64,000 bases of DNA from DASUSH01 sp963785155 (GTDB lineage Bacteria; Actinomycetota; Thermoleophilia; Solirubrobacterales; 70-9), in the NCBI GenBank assembly GCA_963785155.1, contig CAWAUB010000003.1, positions 84,592 to 148,591 of the forward strand, written 5' to 3'. Positions within the stretch are counted from its first letter, which is position 1. Every line of letters starts with the position of its first letter. Shown here one piece after another: positions 34,109-43,022 of the stretch. The translations under genes were made by a program, and so were the position numbers. The notes beneath the pieces are model-generated. The model was not told the origin of the DNA. It worked only from the letters and a program-made list of their open reading frames with translations, and did no database searches.

Positions 34109-34120
34109 GCGTGGATCCTA

Positions 34121-34150
34121 AGGGTCGGTCCGAAAACTCCGACCGACCCT
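34121..34150. repeat. Palindrome AGGGTCGGTC ... GACCGACCCT
   Basis: Perfect 10-bp arms at 34121-34130 and 34141-34150 with loop CGAAAACTCC. It lies in the divergent region between the EVE gene (start 34108) and the PQQ-fusion gene (start 34209), where no terminator is expected. An operator or a REP-like repeat are both possible. Confidence 0.65.
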
Positions 34151-34208
34151 AATTGCCCCGCGACGGTTCCCCGTTGAACTTCCGGATGGCCATCCGTACG
34201 CTTTTCCC

Positions 34209-35988
34209 ATGGTTCGCGTTGTCGGGGGACAGGCGGCCGTGGCAGCGTGCGCCGCGGCGCTATTCGCCTGCGCCATCGCCCCCGCCACGGCCGGAGCCGC
34301 GGAGCAGCAGGCCTATTCCAACGCGCTGATCTACACGACGCCGGCGCTCGCCGCGTCCAAGGGCGACACGCTTCGGTTCACCAACCAGGACACGGCGGCG
34401 GAGCACGATCTCGACTCCGATCAGGAGGGCCTCTTCCAGAGCGCGCTGGTGGCGGCGGGAGAGTCGACGCTCGTCGAAGGGGTTCCGTCGCTCGAGCCCG
34501 GCAACTACGGCTTCCACTGCTCGCTGCACTCCTGGATGAAGGGGACGCTGGCGGTGAACGACACCGGAACAGGCGGCGGCACACCCCCGCCCGAGGGCGA
34601 GCCGCCCCCTGAGGAGGAGCCTCCGCCCGAAGAAGGCGGCGGTGGCAGTTCCACGCCCGACCCGATGACCCTCGCGACGCCGGCCGAGCAGGCCCCGTTC
34701 ACCGGTGGCGCTTGGCCGGTCTACGGCCACGACATCTCGAACTCCCGCGATGGCGGCGAGTTCGGGCCGACGGCGACGGAGGCGGCGAGCCTCGGCCCCG
34801 CCTGGAGCCACCACTCCACCGACGGCGACTTCACCGGCACCCCGGTGGTGGCGAAGGGCATCCTGGTGATGGGCTCGCGCGGCGGCACGGTCTTCGCACT
34901 CGACGCGGTCACCGGCGAGGTGCGCTGGGAGCGCGACCTGCTCGCCGAGGAGGCGGAGGCGGAGGCACGGATCACTGCCTCGGCCGCGATCAAGGGCAAG
35001 CGCGTCTACGTCCCCGTGAACGCTGTCGGCCAGCCCGCGATCGCGGCGCTCGACCGTCGCACCGGCAGAGGTGATCTGGCGAAAGGTGATCGACAAGCAG
35101 GAGCGCTCGGACCTCTACGGCAGCCCGCAAGTCTGGGACGGCAAGGTCTTCGTCGGCACGTCGGGCTACTTCGGCGAGCAGGTCACGGGCATCGAGGTGA
35201 GCGCCCGCGGCACAATCAACGCCCTGGCGGCCCGCGACGGAAAGAGGCTCTGGAAGACCTACACCGTCCCCGAGGGCCACGACGGCGGCGCAGTCTGGTC
35301 GACCCCGTCGATCGACCCGGACACCGGGCGTCTCTACATCGGCACAGGCAACGCCTACCACCAGCCGGCCGGCCCGATGACCGACTCGATGGTCCAGCTC
35401 AACTCGAAGAATGGCAAGGTGGTCGACTACTTCCAGGCGACCGCCGGCGACGCTTGGAACGGCGTCGAGGACTCGCTCGAGAGCCCGGACGCCGACTTCG
35501 GCTCCTCAGCGAACCTGTTCACCCTCGCCGACGGGCGCAAGGTCATCGGCCAGGGCCAGAAGTCGGGCGTCTACTGGGCGGTCGACCGGGAGACGATGGA
35601 CCCGGTCTGGAGCTCGCTTACCGGGCCCGGCAGCTTCCAGGGCGGCATCGTCGGCTCGACCGCCTTCGACGATGGCCGGATCTACGGTCCCAACAGCCTC
35701 ACCAGCCAGGTCTGGGCGGTCGGCCGTGAGGGCCTGCCCGCCTGGACCTCGAGCGACGTCACCCCGCTCCACTACGGGGCCGTCTCGGTCGCCAACGGAG
35801 TCGTCTACTCGACCGATGTCGGTGGCTTCCTGAACGCTCGTGACGCCGCCACCGGCCTGCCGGTCGCCAAGCTCTCGCTCGGGGCACCATCCTGGGCCGG
35901 CATCGCGATCGCGGGCGGCTACGTCTACACCGCGACCGGCCTCGCCTCGGCCTCCGGCTGGATCGCGGCCTACCGTCCCCGCGGCTAG
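34209..35988 (+). CDS. Secreted cupredoxin-PQQ-type beta-propeller fusion, one frameshift at 35067
   Basis: The signal peptide is followed by a cupredoxin domain with a full type 1 copper set: H66 (AEHDL), C104, H107 and M110 (HCSLHSWMKG). A Pro/Glu/Gly linker follows, then a PQQ-enzyme-like propeller (YGHDISNSRDGGEFGP, TVFALDAVTGEVRWERDL, VYWAVDRETMDPVWS). An extra A at 35067 (ACCGGC-A-GAGGTG) breaks the frame; removing it gives RTGEVIWRKVIDKQ. The fusion suggests electron transfer from an alcohol- or sugar-oxidising propeller to copper, but PQQ ligands were not verified. Confidence 0.85.
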
Positions 35989-36416
35989 CGACTGCGCTCG
36001 ACGACGTTCCGGAGCCCGTCCAGGGAGTTCTCGACAAGGCGGCGGTACCAGCGCTTGCCCACCGTCGCGTTCATGACGCGGTAGGGGACGGTGGCCGGAT
36101 CCATCCCGATCTCGACGTCGAGGAACGTGTTCTCGCGCGCCTCGGTGAGCAGCCAGCGAGAGTAGAAACCGCTCGTCTGGCAGCGCAGCTTGATCTCGTG
36201 CAGCTCGTCGAGTTCCTCGATCTCGAAGGTCGTCTGGTCCTTGCTGATCGGGGTCTTGGTCACCTGTTGAAAGGTCTGACCCTCGTCGACGGAGGCCAGG
36301 CCGGTGATCTCGAGGACTTCCGCCGCCCATTCCGGGTAGCGGTTCGGATTCCCGATCAGCTTCCAGACGTCCTCGAGCGGGGCCTCGATCAATGCCTGCT
36401 GGCGCCAGGAGGACAT
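35985..36416 (-). CDS. SRPBCC (START-like) domain protein
   Basis: 143 residues. QQALIEAPLEDVWKLIGNPNRYPEWAAEV is the typical start of polyketide-cyclase/dehydrase-like lipid-binding domains. It carries a hydrophobic cavity fold and no catalytic signature. It overlaps the propeller gene stop by 4 nt and starts 2 nt after the cyclase gene stop, so it is the downstream partner of the big cyclase gene. Confidence 0.88.
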   Translation of the reverse strand: MSSWRQQALIEAPLEDVWKLIGNPNRYPEWAAEVLEITGLASVDEGQTFQQVTKTPISKDQTTFEIEELDELHEIKLRCQTSGFYSRWLLTEARENTFLDVEIGMDPATVPYRVMNATVGKRWYRRLVENSLDGLRNVVERSR

Positions 36417-36418
36417 CG

Positions 36419-39400
36419 TCAGCCCTCGACGAGGTCGCGGGCCCGGCGGGAGAGATGCACGACGCCGACCTCCTCGGCCATCGCCGCGGCTGTCTCGAGG
36501 GCGTCGCCGGCCTCGTCCGATCCGATCTCGAGCAGCCGGCGACCCCGGTGCAGCTCGCAGCGCGCGGCGTCCACCGTGCGCCCGAGCCCGGCCCAGGTGT
36601 CACGCGCCTCGGCGAGCAGGCGGGCGCCCTCGGCGGCGTCGGAGTCGGTGACCCCGGACGCCTCGAGCGCAGCGGCGCTGCCCGCCGGATACTGGAGCCG
36701 CTCGGAGAGGCTGCGGGTCTCCGCCGCTGCCTCGCGGGCGTCCTCGGGACGGTTCGAGAGCTCGAGCGTGAGGGCGCGCGCGGCCGTCGCCTCCATCGAC
36801 TGGGCGACCAGCCCGGCGCGCTCGCAGACGTCGAGCGCCTGGGTCAGCGCGGTGTCGGCGGCCGCGTAGTCGCCGCGGTCGCGCAGCGCGCGGGCAAGCC
36901 AGTAGAGCGCCGAGAAGGCGACCTCGCTGCGGCCGGCGGCCTCGCCGAGCTCCCGCGCCCTGGTCAGGATCTCCTCGGCGGCGTCCCAGTTGGACTCCCG
37001 CCAGCGCAGAACGCCGCGCATCAGCTCCGGGAAGCAGAGCTTGCCGAGCAGGCCCTCACGGTCGGCGAGCGCCGCCGCCGCCTCGGTGGCCCGGGCGACC
37101 TCGTCCCAGTCGGCTCCGTAGGCGGCGATCTGGGCCAGTGCCGCGTGCAGCTCGACCTGGGAGGGCAGGTCCCCGACCTGCTCGGAGAGCGCCAGCGCCT
37201 CGCCGTAGGCGCTTGCCGCGGCCTCGTAGGAGGCCTCGGAGACCTCGAGGTGGTTGCCGAGTGCGAGCAGCGCGCGGATCGCCTCGCCGGGGTCCGAGCC
37301 GCGGGCGAGCTCGACCGAGCGCTCGAGGTTCTCCCGAGCCTTCTCCGGGTTGCCGATGCGGCCGAAGACGCGGCCGAAGATCAGGTGGGCGCGGCTGGCC
37401 GCGGCCGACTCGCCGAGCCGCTCGGCAAGCCGCAGGGCCTTCTCGGCCGCGTAGATCGCCAGCATGTTGTCGCCGGTATGGAGGTAGAGGGAGGCGGCCT
37501 CCTCGTAGAGGCGGACGAGCTCGATGGACGGGGGGCCGTCCTTGAGCAGGTCGATTCCCTTCTGGTAGTGGCCGATCGAAGCCTCGCGCTCGCCCTTGTG
37601 CCAGAGCCCGGCGCCGATCTTGCGGTGCAGGTCGCCGATCCTGGCCAGGTCCTCCTCCCGGCGATGGTGCTCCAGCGCGCGCTCCCAGACCTCGACAGCC
37701 GCATCGACCCGGCCGAGCCGCAGCGCGACGTCGCCCTGCTTCTCGCCGATCCTCGCCTCCGCGGCTTCGTCGATCCCGTCGGGCAGCTCGAGCGCAGTCG
37801 TGTAGTGGCCGATCGCCTCCTGGTTCGAGTAGATCGCCGCGGCCGCGTCGCCGGCCGATTCGAGGGCGGCGAGCGCCATCGGGTTCACTCGCTCGCGCTC
37901 GGCCGCATCGGCACCGGTCTCGGCTCCAAGCGCCGCTGCGGCCGCGAGGTGGTTGGCGACGAGCGCGATCACTCCCTCGCCCCGGTCGCCCGCCTGGTCC
38001 GCGATGAAGGTGCCGACCTGGAAGTGCTTGCGGGCGCGGACCGCCTTCGGCAGCGTCGAGTAGGCGACGTCGCGGATCAGCACGTGCTTGAAGGCGTACT
38101 CGTTCTCGCCGGCGAGCCGAGTCCCGGCCGACGAGACGACGAGGTCCTTCTCCTGGAGCGAGTTGAGCACCTCGCCGAGGTCGAAGTCCTCCTCCTCGGC
38201 CGCGGTGCGGAGGGAGCCCTCCCAGAAGACCTGGCCGACGACCGACGCGTGCTGGACGAGCCGCCGCTCGGGCGGCTCCAGCGAGTCGAGGCGGGCTGCG
38301 AGGACCGAGTGGACGGTCTCCGGCAGGGCGCCGGTCATCGTCGCCGCGCCGCCCTCCTCCATCATCCGGTTGACCATCTCCTCGGCGAAGAGCGGGTTGC
38401 CGCCGGAGCGGTCCGCGACCTGGCGGATCAGCTCGCCGAGGCCGTTCTCGGCGTTGCCGGGCTCGGGGATCAGGGCGTCGACCAGCGCGAGGGCGTGGGT
38501 GGAGTCGAGCGGTTCGAGCGCGAGCGAGCTCGCGTTCCGCCTGCCGCCGCCCCAACTCGGCCTGCGGTCGAGGAGCTCGTCGCGGGCAAGGCAGATCACG
38601 AAGAGTGGGCCCCGGACCCAGCGGGCCAGGTACTCGATCAGGTCGAGCATTCCCTCATCCGCCCAGTGGATGTCCTCGATGACGAGGACGAAGGGGCGCC
38701 TGGCGGCGACGGCCTCGGTCAGAGCGCGGGTCGCGGAGAAGATGCGGTCGCGCATCTGCTGCGGGTTCTCGTGCTCGGTGCCGGTCACCGTTTCGACGCC
38801 TTCCGGCGGCTCGATCCCCAGCGGTAGCGCGATCACCGCCGCGAGCCGCTCGGGCGGCTCGTCGGACTCGGAGCCGTCGAGGAGGTCCTCGAGGCCGCGG
38901 CGCAGCTTGCCGAAGGCGGTCTCCGGGTCGTCCGTGTCGAGGATGTCGAACTGGCCCCGGATGATCTCGCCGAGCGCCCAGTAGGCGATGCCCGAGCCAT
39001 AGGCGGGGCAGCGGCCGACCCTGATCGCCGGCTTCTCGTCGCGGCCGGCGATCGTGTCGGTCAACTCGGCCATCAGGCGGGTCTTGCCGACGCCGGCCTG
39101 GCCGAGGACGGTGAACAGGTGCGGGCGGCGCTCACGGACGACGCGCTCGTAGGTGGATAGAAGGAGCTCGGCCTCGTCGTCGCGCCCGATCAGCGGGGTC
39201 GCGGCGCGGGTCGAGCGGGCGCCCGTGCCGTCGACGAGCACCGCGCCGGCCTCCCACGCCGGGACCGGCTCGGATTTCCCCTTCAGCTGGAGCGGCTCGA
39301 GCTCGGTGTAGTCGATGGCGTCGCGGGTGAGCTTCTGAGTCACCTTGCCGACCGTCACGGTCCCGGGCCGTGCCGCCGCCTGCAGCCGCGCCGCGACGTT

Positions 39401-40054
39401 GACCGCGTCGCCGATCACCGTGTACTCGTCGCCGACCTTTCCGGCCAGCACCTCGCCGGAGTTGATCCCGACGCGGAGCAGGAAGTTCACGTCGTCGAGG
39501 TTGGGATTGGCCTCAAGCTCCTCGTTGATCTCGCCCATCGCAGCCTGCATCGCGATCCCCGCCCGCACGGCCCGCTCCGGATCGTCCTCATGCGCCACCG
39601 GCGCCCCGAACACCGCCATCACGTTGTCGCCGATGTACTTGTCGACGCGGCCGCCGTACCGGGTGACCTCTTGCCCCAACCGCTTGAGCGCACCATCGAC
39701 CATCGACTTGACGGCCTCCGGATCAAGCCGCTCGGCGACGGCGGTGTACCCGCTCAGATCGGCAAAAAGAACGGTGGCCTTGCGTCGTTCCTCGCGAAGC
39801 TCCTCCGGGGCCTTCGGGTCAGGTGGGGCGGCGGCGGGCACACCGCCCGAACTGCGCCAGTCTTGCTCGGTCGGCGTGCCCGCCGCCGCCTCTCCGGCGA
39901 GGGAGGTGCCGCACTCGGTACAAAACTTGGCCTGTGGGGGGTTCTCCGCCCCGCACTTAGGGCAGGTAGCAGAAAGCCCAGCCCCGCAGGACATGCAGAA
40001 CTTCGCCCCCGCGGGGTTCTCGGTACCGCAGCTGGAACAGGTCCCCGAGCCCAT
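36419..40054 (-). CDS. Adenylate/guanylate cyclase fused to AAA ATPase and TPR repeats, with double zinc ribbon
   Basis: 1211 intact residues. Two zinc ribbons (C6, C9, C20, C23 and C31, C34, C45, C48) come first. A class III cyclase domain follows (about 92-270) with metal Asp D99 and D143 and the transition-state pair N219/R223. A P-loop NTPase has GQAGVGKT at 318-325 and ATPase features like VLVIEDIHWADEG. A tail of about 500 residues consists of TPR repeats (for example DVALRLGRVDAAVEVWERAL). It resembles AfsR/MalT-like STAND regulators with a cyclase in front. Signal-dependent cyclic nucleotide output is inferred. No transmembrane segment. Confidence 0.93.
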   Translation of the reverse strand: MGSGTCSSCGTENPAGAKFCMSCGAGLSATCPKCGAENPPQAKFCTECGTSLAGEAAAGTPTEQDWRSSGGVPAAAPPDPKAPEELREERRKATVLFADLSGYTAVAERLDPEAVKSMVDGALKRLGQEVTRYGGRVDKYIGDNVMAVFGAPVAHEDDPERAVRAGIAMQAAMGEINEELEANPNLDDVNFLLRVGINSGEVLAGKVGDEYTVIGDAVNVAARLQAAARPGTVTVGKVTQKLTRDAIDYTELEPLQLKGKSEPVPAWEAGAVLVDGTGARSTRAATPLIGRDDEAELLLSTYERVVRERRPHLFTVLGQAGVGKTRLMAELTDTIAGRDEKPAIRVGRCPAYGSGIAYWALGEIIRGQFDILDTDDPETAFGKLRRGLEDLLDGSESDEPPERLAAVIALPLGIEPPEGVETVTGTEHENPQQMRDRIFSATRALTEAVAARRPFVLVIEDIHWADEGMLDLIEYLARWVRGPLFVICLARDELLDRRPSWGGGRRNASSLALEPLDSTHALALVDALIPEPGNAENGLGELIRQVADRSGGNPLFAEEMVNRMMEEGGAATMTGALPETVHSVLAARLDSLEPPERRLVQHASVVGQVFWEGSLRTAAEEEDFDLGEVLNSLQEKDLVVSSAGTRLAGENEYAFKHVLIRDVAYSTLPKAVRARKHFQVGTFIADQAGDRGEGVIALVANHLAAAAALGAETGADAAERERVNPMALAALESAGDAAAAIYSNQEAIGHYTTALELPDGIDEAAEARIGEKQGDVALRLGRVDAAVEVWERALEHHRREEDLARIGDLHRKIGAGLWHKGEREASIGHYQKGIDLLKDGPPSIELVRLYEEAASLYLHTGDNMLAIYAAEKALRLAERLGESAAASRAHLIFGRVFGRIGNPEKARENLERSVELARGSDPGEAIRALLALGNHLEVSEASYEAAASAYGEALALSEQVGDLPSQVELHAALAQIAAYGADWDEVARATEAAAALADREGLLGKLCFPELMRGVLRWRESNWDAAEEILTRARELGEAAGRSEVAFSALYWLARALRDRGDYAAADTALTQALDVCERAGLVAQSMEATAARALTLELSNRPEDAREAAAETRSLSERLQYPAGSAAALEASGVTDSDAAEGARLLAEARDTWAGLGRTVDAARCELHRGRRLLEIGSDEAGDALETAAAMAEEVGVVHLSRRARDLVEG

Positions 40055-40073
40055 CAGGGCTGAGGATACGGAG

Positions 40074-40550
40074 CTAGCTGATCGGGATGTCCTCGACGCG
40101 CGAGGCCGGGCGCTCCTGCCCGTCGATCCGTTCTATGTAGTGGTCGAGGACGGTGCGGATGGCGACCAGCGCGTCGCGCTGGACGTCCTCGAGCTGGGAG
40201 CGGACCTCGGGCGGGAAGGTGGTGCGCACGAGCTCGGCGGTGCGACAGATCGGGCACCACTCGAGGCACTCGTGCTGAGCGTGAGCGTGTGCGGCGGGAG
40301 CGGGCTCGGGCTCCGGTTCCCGAGGGGTCTGACCCCTCTGTCCCCCCTCGTGGGTCCCCGACGCCCAATCGGGGTCGAGCGGCTCGCCGAAGCGGATCGT
40401 CTCGGGCTCAGGGGGCGGGGGAGGCGGTTCGTGCGCCGGCTCAGGTGGAGCTTCGGGCTGCGGGGCTCCGTTGCCCTGGCCGTTGCCCTGCCCGCGACGC
40501 TGGCGCCAGCGGCTCCAGATCGGGTCCTCGGGTTGGTGCGGCTCGTTCAT
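40074..40550 (-). CDS. Hypothetical protein with HxC-CPxC zinc knuckle and Pro/Glu linker
   Basis: 158 residues. The N-terminal half is low-complexity (QPEAPPEPAHEPPPPPPEPE). A His/Cys cluster HECLEWCPICRTAE follows, likely binding zinc, then an amphipathic helix (SQLEDVQRDALVAIRTVLDHYIERI). The palindrome GAGGGGTC-T-GACCCCTC at 40322-40338 is embedded in the linker and is translated (GQRGQTPREP). The start ATG is inside the ArsA-like frame, which overlaps by 110 nt unless that gene is frameshifted. Confidence 0.7.
   Translation of the reverse strand: MNEPHQPEDPIWSRWRQRRGQGNGQGNGAPQPEAPPEPAHEPPPPPPEPETIRFGEPLDPDWASGTHEGGQRGQTPREPEPEPAPAAHAHAQHECLEWCPICRTAELVRTTFPPEVRSQLEDVQRDALVAIRTVLDHYIERIDGQERPASRVEDIPIS
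40322..40338. repeat. Palindrome with GGGGTCAGACCCC core, copy 2, inside a coding region
   Basis: GAGGGGTC and GACCCCTC flank one base; the minus-strand core GGGGTCAGACCCC is identical to that at 7823-7850. It lies in the disordered linker of the zinc-knuckle gene and does not break its frame. Confidence 0.7.
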
Positions 40551-41721
40551 CGGTGGTGAAGGTGACGGTCAACGTCCCGTCGTGGAATCCGGCGCCGGCC
40601 GGGGTGTGGTCGGCCATCGCGGAGGGCAGGATGATAGTTCGCTTCTCGCGGCCGACGGTGACGATCAGCTCCTGGCCGACCTTGCTCAGCTTCAGGTCGC
40701 CCTTCGCCGTGAACGGGATTGGCAGACGCAGCTCGGTACGCCCGTCGACAGAGCTCAGTTCGTGGGCGAGCTCCGTGTGGAGGACGTCCTCGGCGCGCTC
40801 GCCGGCGAACAGCTCGACCCCGAGCCGGTCGAGCATCTCCGCCCCCACGACCTCCTCCTCGAAGTAGCGGGCGGTGAGCACAGGGACCGGGGAGAAGCCC
40901 TCCACGACCGTCCGCAGGTTCTCCTGCTGGCGCTCGCGCCAGGGCCCGAAGTACCCGCCCTCGACGTCGTCGGGAAAGACCCGGTTGACGACGACCGCGT
41001 CGGTCAGGTAGCCGTAGAGGTTCAGGTAGGTGAAGGTGCGCTGGGCCTCGCGGATCACCATCCGGTCCGGGTTCATCACGAGCCTGATCGAGGCGTGCTC
41101 GCGGTCGCGGAGGATCTCGTTCATCGCGATCAGGTTCTGGACCAGTCGCTGCACCTCCGCGAAGACGTCCTCGCCCGGAAGCGGGATGTCCAGGAACCCA
41201 CGTGCGATCGGCCGCGCGGCGGCGACCATCCGCCGGTTCCAGGGGAAGACCTTCTCGAGCCACCAGCGGCAGATGTCGGGAAACGACAGCAGCCGCAGTG
41301 TCTCGCCGGTCGGGGCGCAGTCGACGATGACCGCGTCGAAGTCCCCTGACTCGTGATGGCGCTTGATCTGCAGCAGGCTGAAGAGCTCGTCCATGCCTGG
41401 AGGCACCGTCAGCTCCTCGGCGGCGATGTCCATCACGCCGCGATCCGCCAGGAGCTGCCCGAGCCAGCTCTGGACGGCACCCCAGTTCCGCTCCATCTCT
41501 AGCTGTGCCTGGACCTCCTGGCCCCAGAGGTTCTGCGAGACCTCCGTCGGTTCGCCGCCGAGCGGCGCCTCCAGCGAGTCGGAGAGGCTGTGCGCGGGGT
41601 CGGTCGAGAGGATGACGGTTCGCAGACCGGCCGCCGCGCAGCGGCGCGCGGTCGCGGCTGCGACGCTCGTCTTGCCCACACCCCCCTTGCCCGTGTAGAG
41701 GATCGTCCTTGGCGCACTCAT
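40441..41721 (-). CDS. ArsA/Get3-like anion-transporting ATPase
   Basis: 426 residues as an open frame. The deviant Walker A GKGGVGKT is at residues 11-18, with STDPAHSLSDSL (switch I Asp), DAVIVDCAPTGETLRLL (switch II) and later ATPase segments. The C-terminal ELRLPIPFTAKGDLKLSKVGQE region resembles the alpha-crystallin-like domain seen in ArsA-HSP20 proteins. The last 35 codons mirror the next gene and may be read-through after a missing base near 40545. No arsenic genes are near, so a protein-targeting or general role is possible. Confidence 0.9.
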   Translation of the reverse strand: MSAPRTILYTGKGGVGKTSVAAATARRCAAAGLRTVILSTDPAHSLSDSLEAPLGGEPTEVSQNLWGQEVQAQLEMERNWGAVQSWLGQLLADRGVMDIAAEELTVPPGMDELFSLLQIKRHHESGDFDAVIVDCAPTGETLRLLSFPDICRWWLEKVFPWNRRMVAAARPIARGFLDIPLPGEDVFAEVQRLVQNLIAMNEILRDREHASIRLVMNPDRMVIREAQRTFTYLNLYGYLTDAVVVNRVFPDDVEGGYFGPWRERQQENLRTVVEGFSPVPVLTARYFEEEVVGAEMLDRLGVELFAGERAEDVLHTELAHELSSVDGRTELRLPIPFTAKGDLKLSKVGQELIVTVGREKRTIILPSAMADHTPAGAGFHDGTLTVTFTTDERAAPTRGPDLEPLAPASRAGQRPGQRSPAARSST

Positions 41722-41792
41722 AACGCCGCGAGGGTATCCGTAGCCGCTACGCTCCCGCGCTGTTCAAGGGATTCCAAGGAGGCGACAAGACT

Positions 41793-43022
41793 TTGACTCG
41801 GATTCACAAGTTTTTCCTGCTCTCACTGCTGGTGCTGATCGCACCGGTCGTTCTGGTGGCCTGCGGCGGCGACGACAGCGCCGACGTCGATCCGGCGACG
41901 GTGCTGCGCGAGACCTTCTCCAACGACGAGGACGTGTCGAGCGGGACGATCAACCTGACGCTCGGCGGTTCGGTCGAGGGCGACGAAGGCGGCAGCGGCG
42001 AAGCGACGCTGAGCGGCCCCTTCCAGTCCGACCCCGACGACCCGACGGCGCTGCCCCAGTTCGACCTGACCGCGTCGCTCAGCGGTGAGGCAATGGGCAC
42101 GTCCGCCAGCTTCGAGGGCGGCCTGACGGTGACCGAGGACAACATGTTCATCGAGTACCAGGGCACGACCTACGAGGTCGGCACGGAGCTCTTCGAGAGC
42201 TTCAGCTCGGTCGTCGAGCAGGCGGCAGCCCAGACCGCGGGCGGCACCACCGGCGCGGAGGGCGCGACGCAGCCGTCCTTCAGCGAGCAGTGCTCGACGC
42301 TGCTCGAGACGGTCGGCGGCAACGCCGCGGCCTGCGACACGATCGACGTCTTCTCCTGGTTCGAACTGACGAACGAGGGCGAGGAGGAGGTCGAGGGTTC
42401 GCCGACGATCCACATCCACGGCACCGTCGACATCCCGGCGATGATCGAGAACATCAACGCCGCGATCGCCGCGGCGGAGATCCCCGGCGCCACGTCCATC
42501 CCCGAGGAGACCGCCTCGCAGATCGAGAGCGCCGTTTCGGAGCTGAGCTTCGACGTCTACTCGGGCACCGAGGACCGGCTCCTGCGCGGGCTCGACCTGA
42601 ACGTCTCGGTCGACCCGACGTCGATCGAGGGCTTCTCCACGGAGAACCCCGGCATCAGCGCCATCAGCGGCAACTTCGGGACCCGCCTCGGCGCGGTCAA
42701 CGAGCCGCAGACGATCGACGCGCCGACGGACGCTCAGCCGATCGACGACCTGCTCGGCCAGTTCGGCCTGAGCGCGGCCGACCTCGAGACGGCACTGGGT
42801 GGCTACATGACCCAGTTCGGCCTCGGCGGAGTTGCGACGCCGCCGGACCTCGGCGGCTCCGAAATCCCTGAGATTCCGGACAGCGGTGGCGGTGGCCTCG
42901 AGGACCTCGGTTCTGGTGGCGGCGGCGGTGGTTCGGACGACCTGGATGCCTACTCGCAGTGCATCCTCGAGTCGACCTCGAACAACCCGTTCAAGGAGTG
43001 CGAGGACCTGCTCGCTCCGTAG
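41793..43022 (+). CDS. Lipoprotein with repetitive LppX/LprG-like domain
   Basis: 409 residues from a TTG preceded by AAGGAGG. Lipobox VLVACGG. The body contains beta-rich segments (TINLTLGGSVEG, EATLSGPFQ, FDLTASLSGEAMG, GLTVTEDNMFIEYQGTTYEVG) that look like an LppX/LprAFG-type lipid-binding half-barrel. A Gly-rich and acidic tail ends in two Cys (SQCILES, FKECED). Probably a periplasmic-face lipid carrier. It is divergent from the ArsA gene. Confidence 0.8.
   Translation: MTRIHKFFLLSLLVLIAPVVLVACGGDDSADVDPATVLRETFSNDEDVSSGTINLTLGGSVEGDEGGSGEATLSGPFQSDPDDPTALPQFDLTASLSGEAMGTSASFEGGLTVTEDNMFIEYQGTTYEVGTELFESFSSVVEQAAAQTAGGTTGAEGATQPSFSEQCSTLLETVGGNAAACDTIDVFSWFELTNEGEEEVEGSPTIHIHGTVDIPAMIENINAAIAAAEIPGATSIPEETASQIESAVSELSFDVYSGTEDRLLRGLDLNVSVDPTSIEGFSTENPGISAISGNFGTRLGAVNEPQTIDAPTDAQPIDDLLGQFGLSAADLETALGGYMTQFGLGGVATPPDLGGSEIPEIPDSGGGGLEDLGSGGGGGGSDDLDAYSQCILESTSNNPFKECEDLLAP

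Noticed and set aside
40441..41721. Arsenic-resistance operon
   Set aside because: No arsenite permease, ArsR or ArsC genes are seen around the ArsA-like ATPase.
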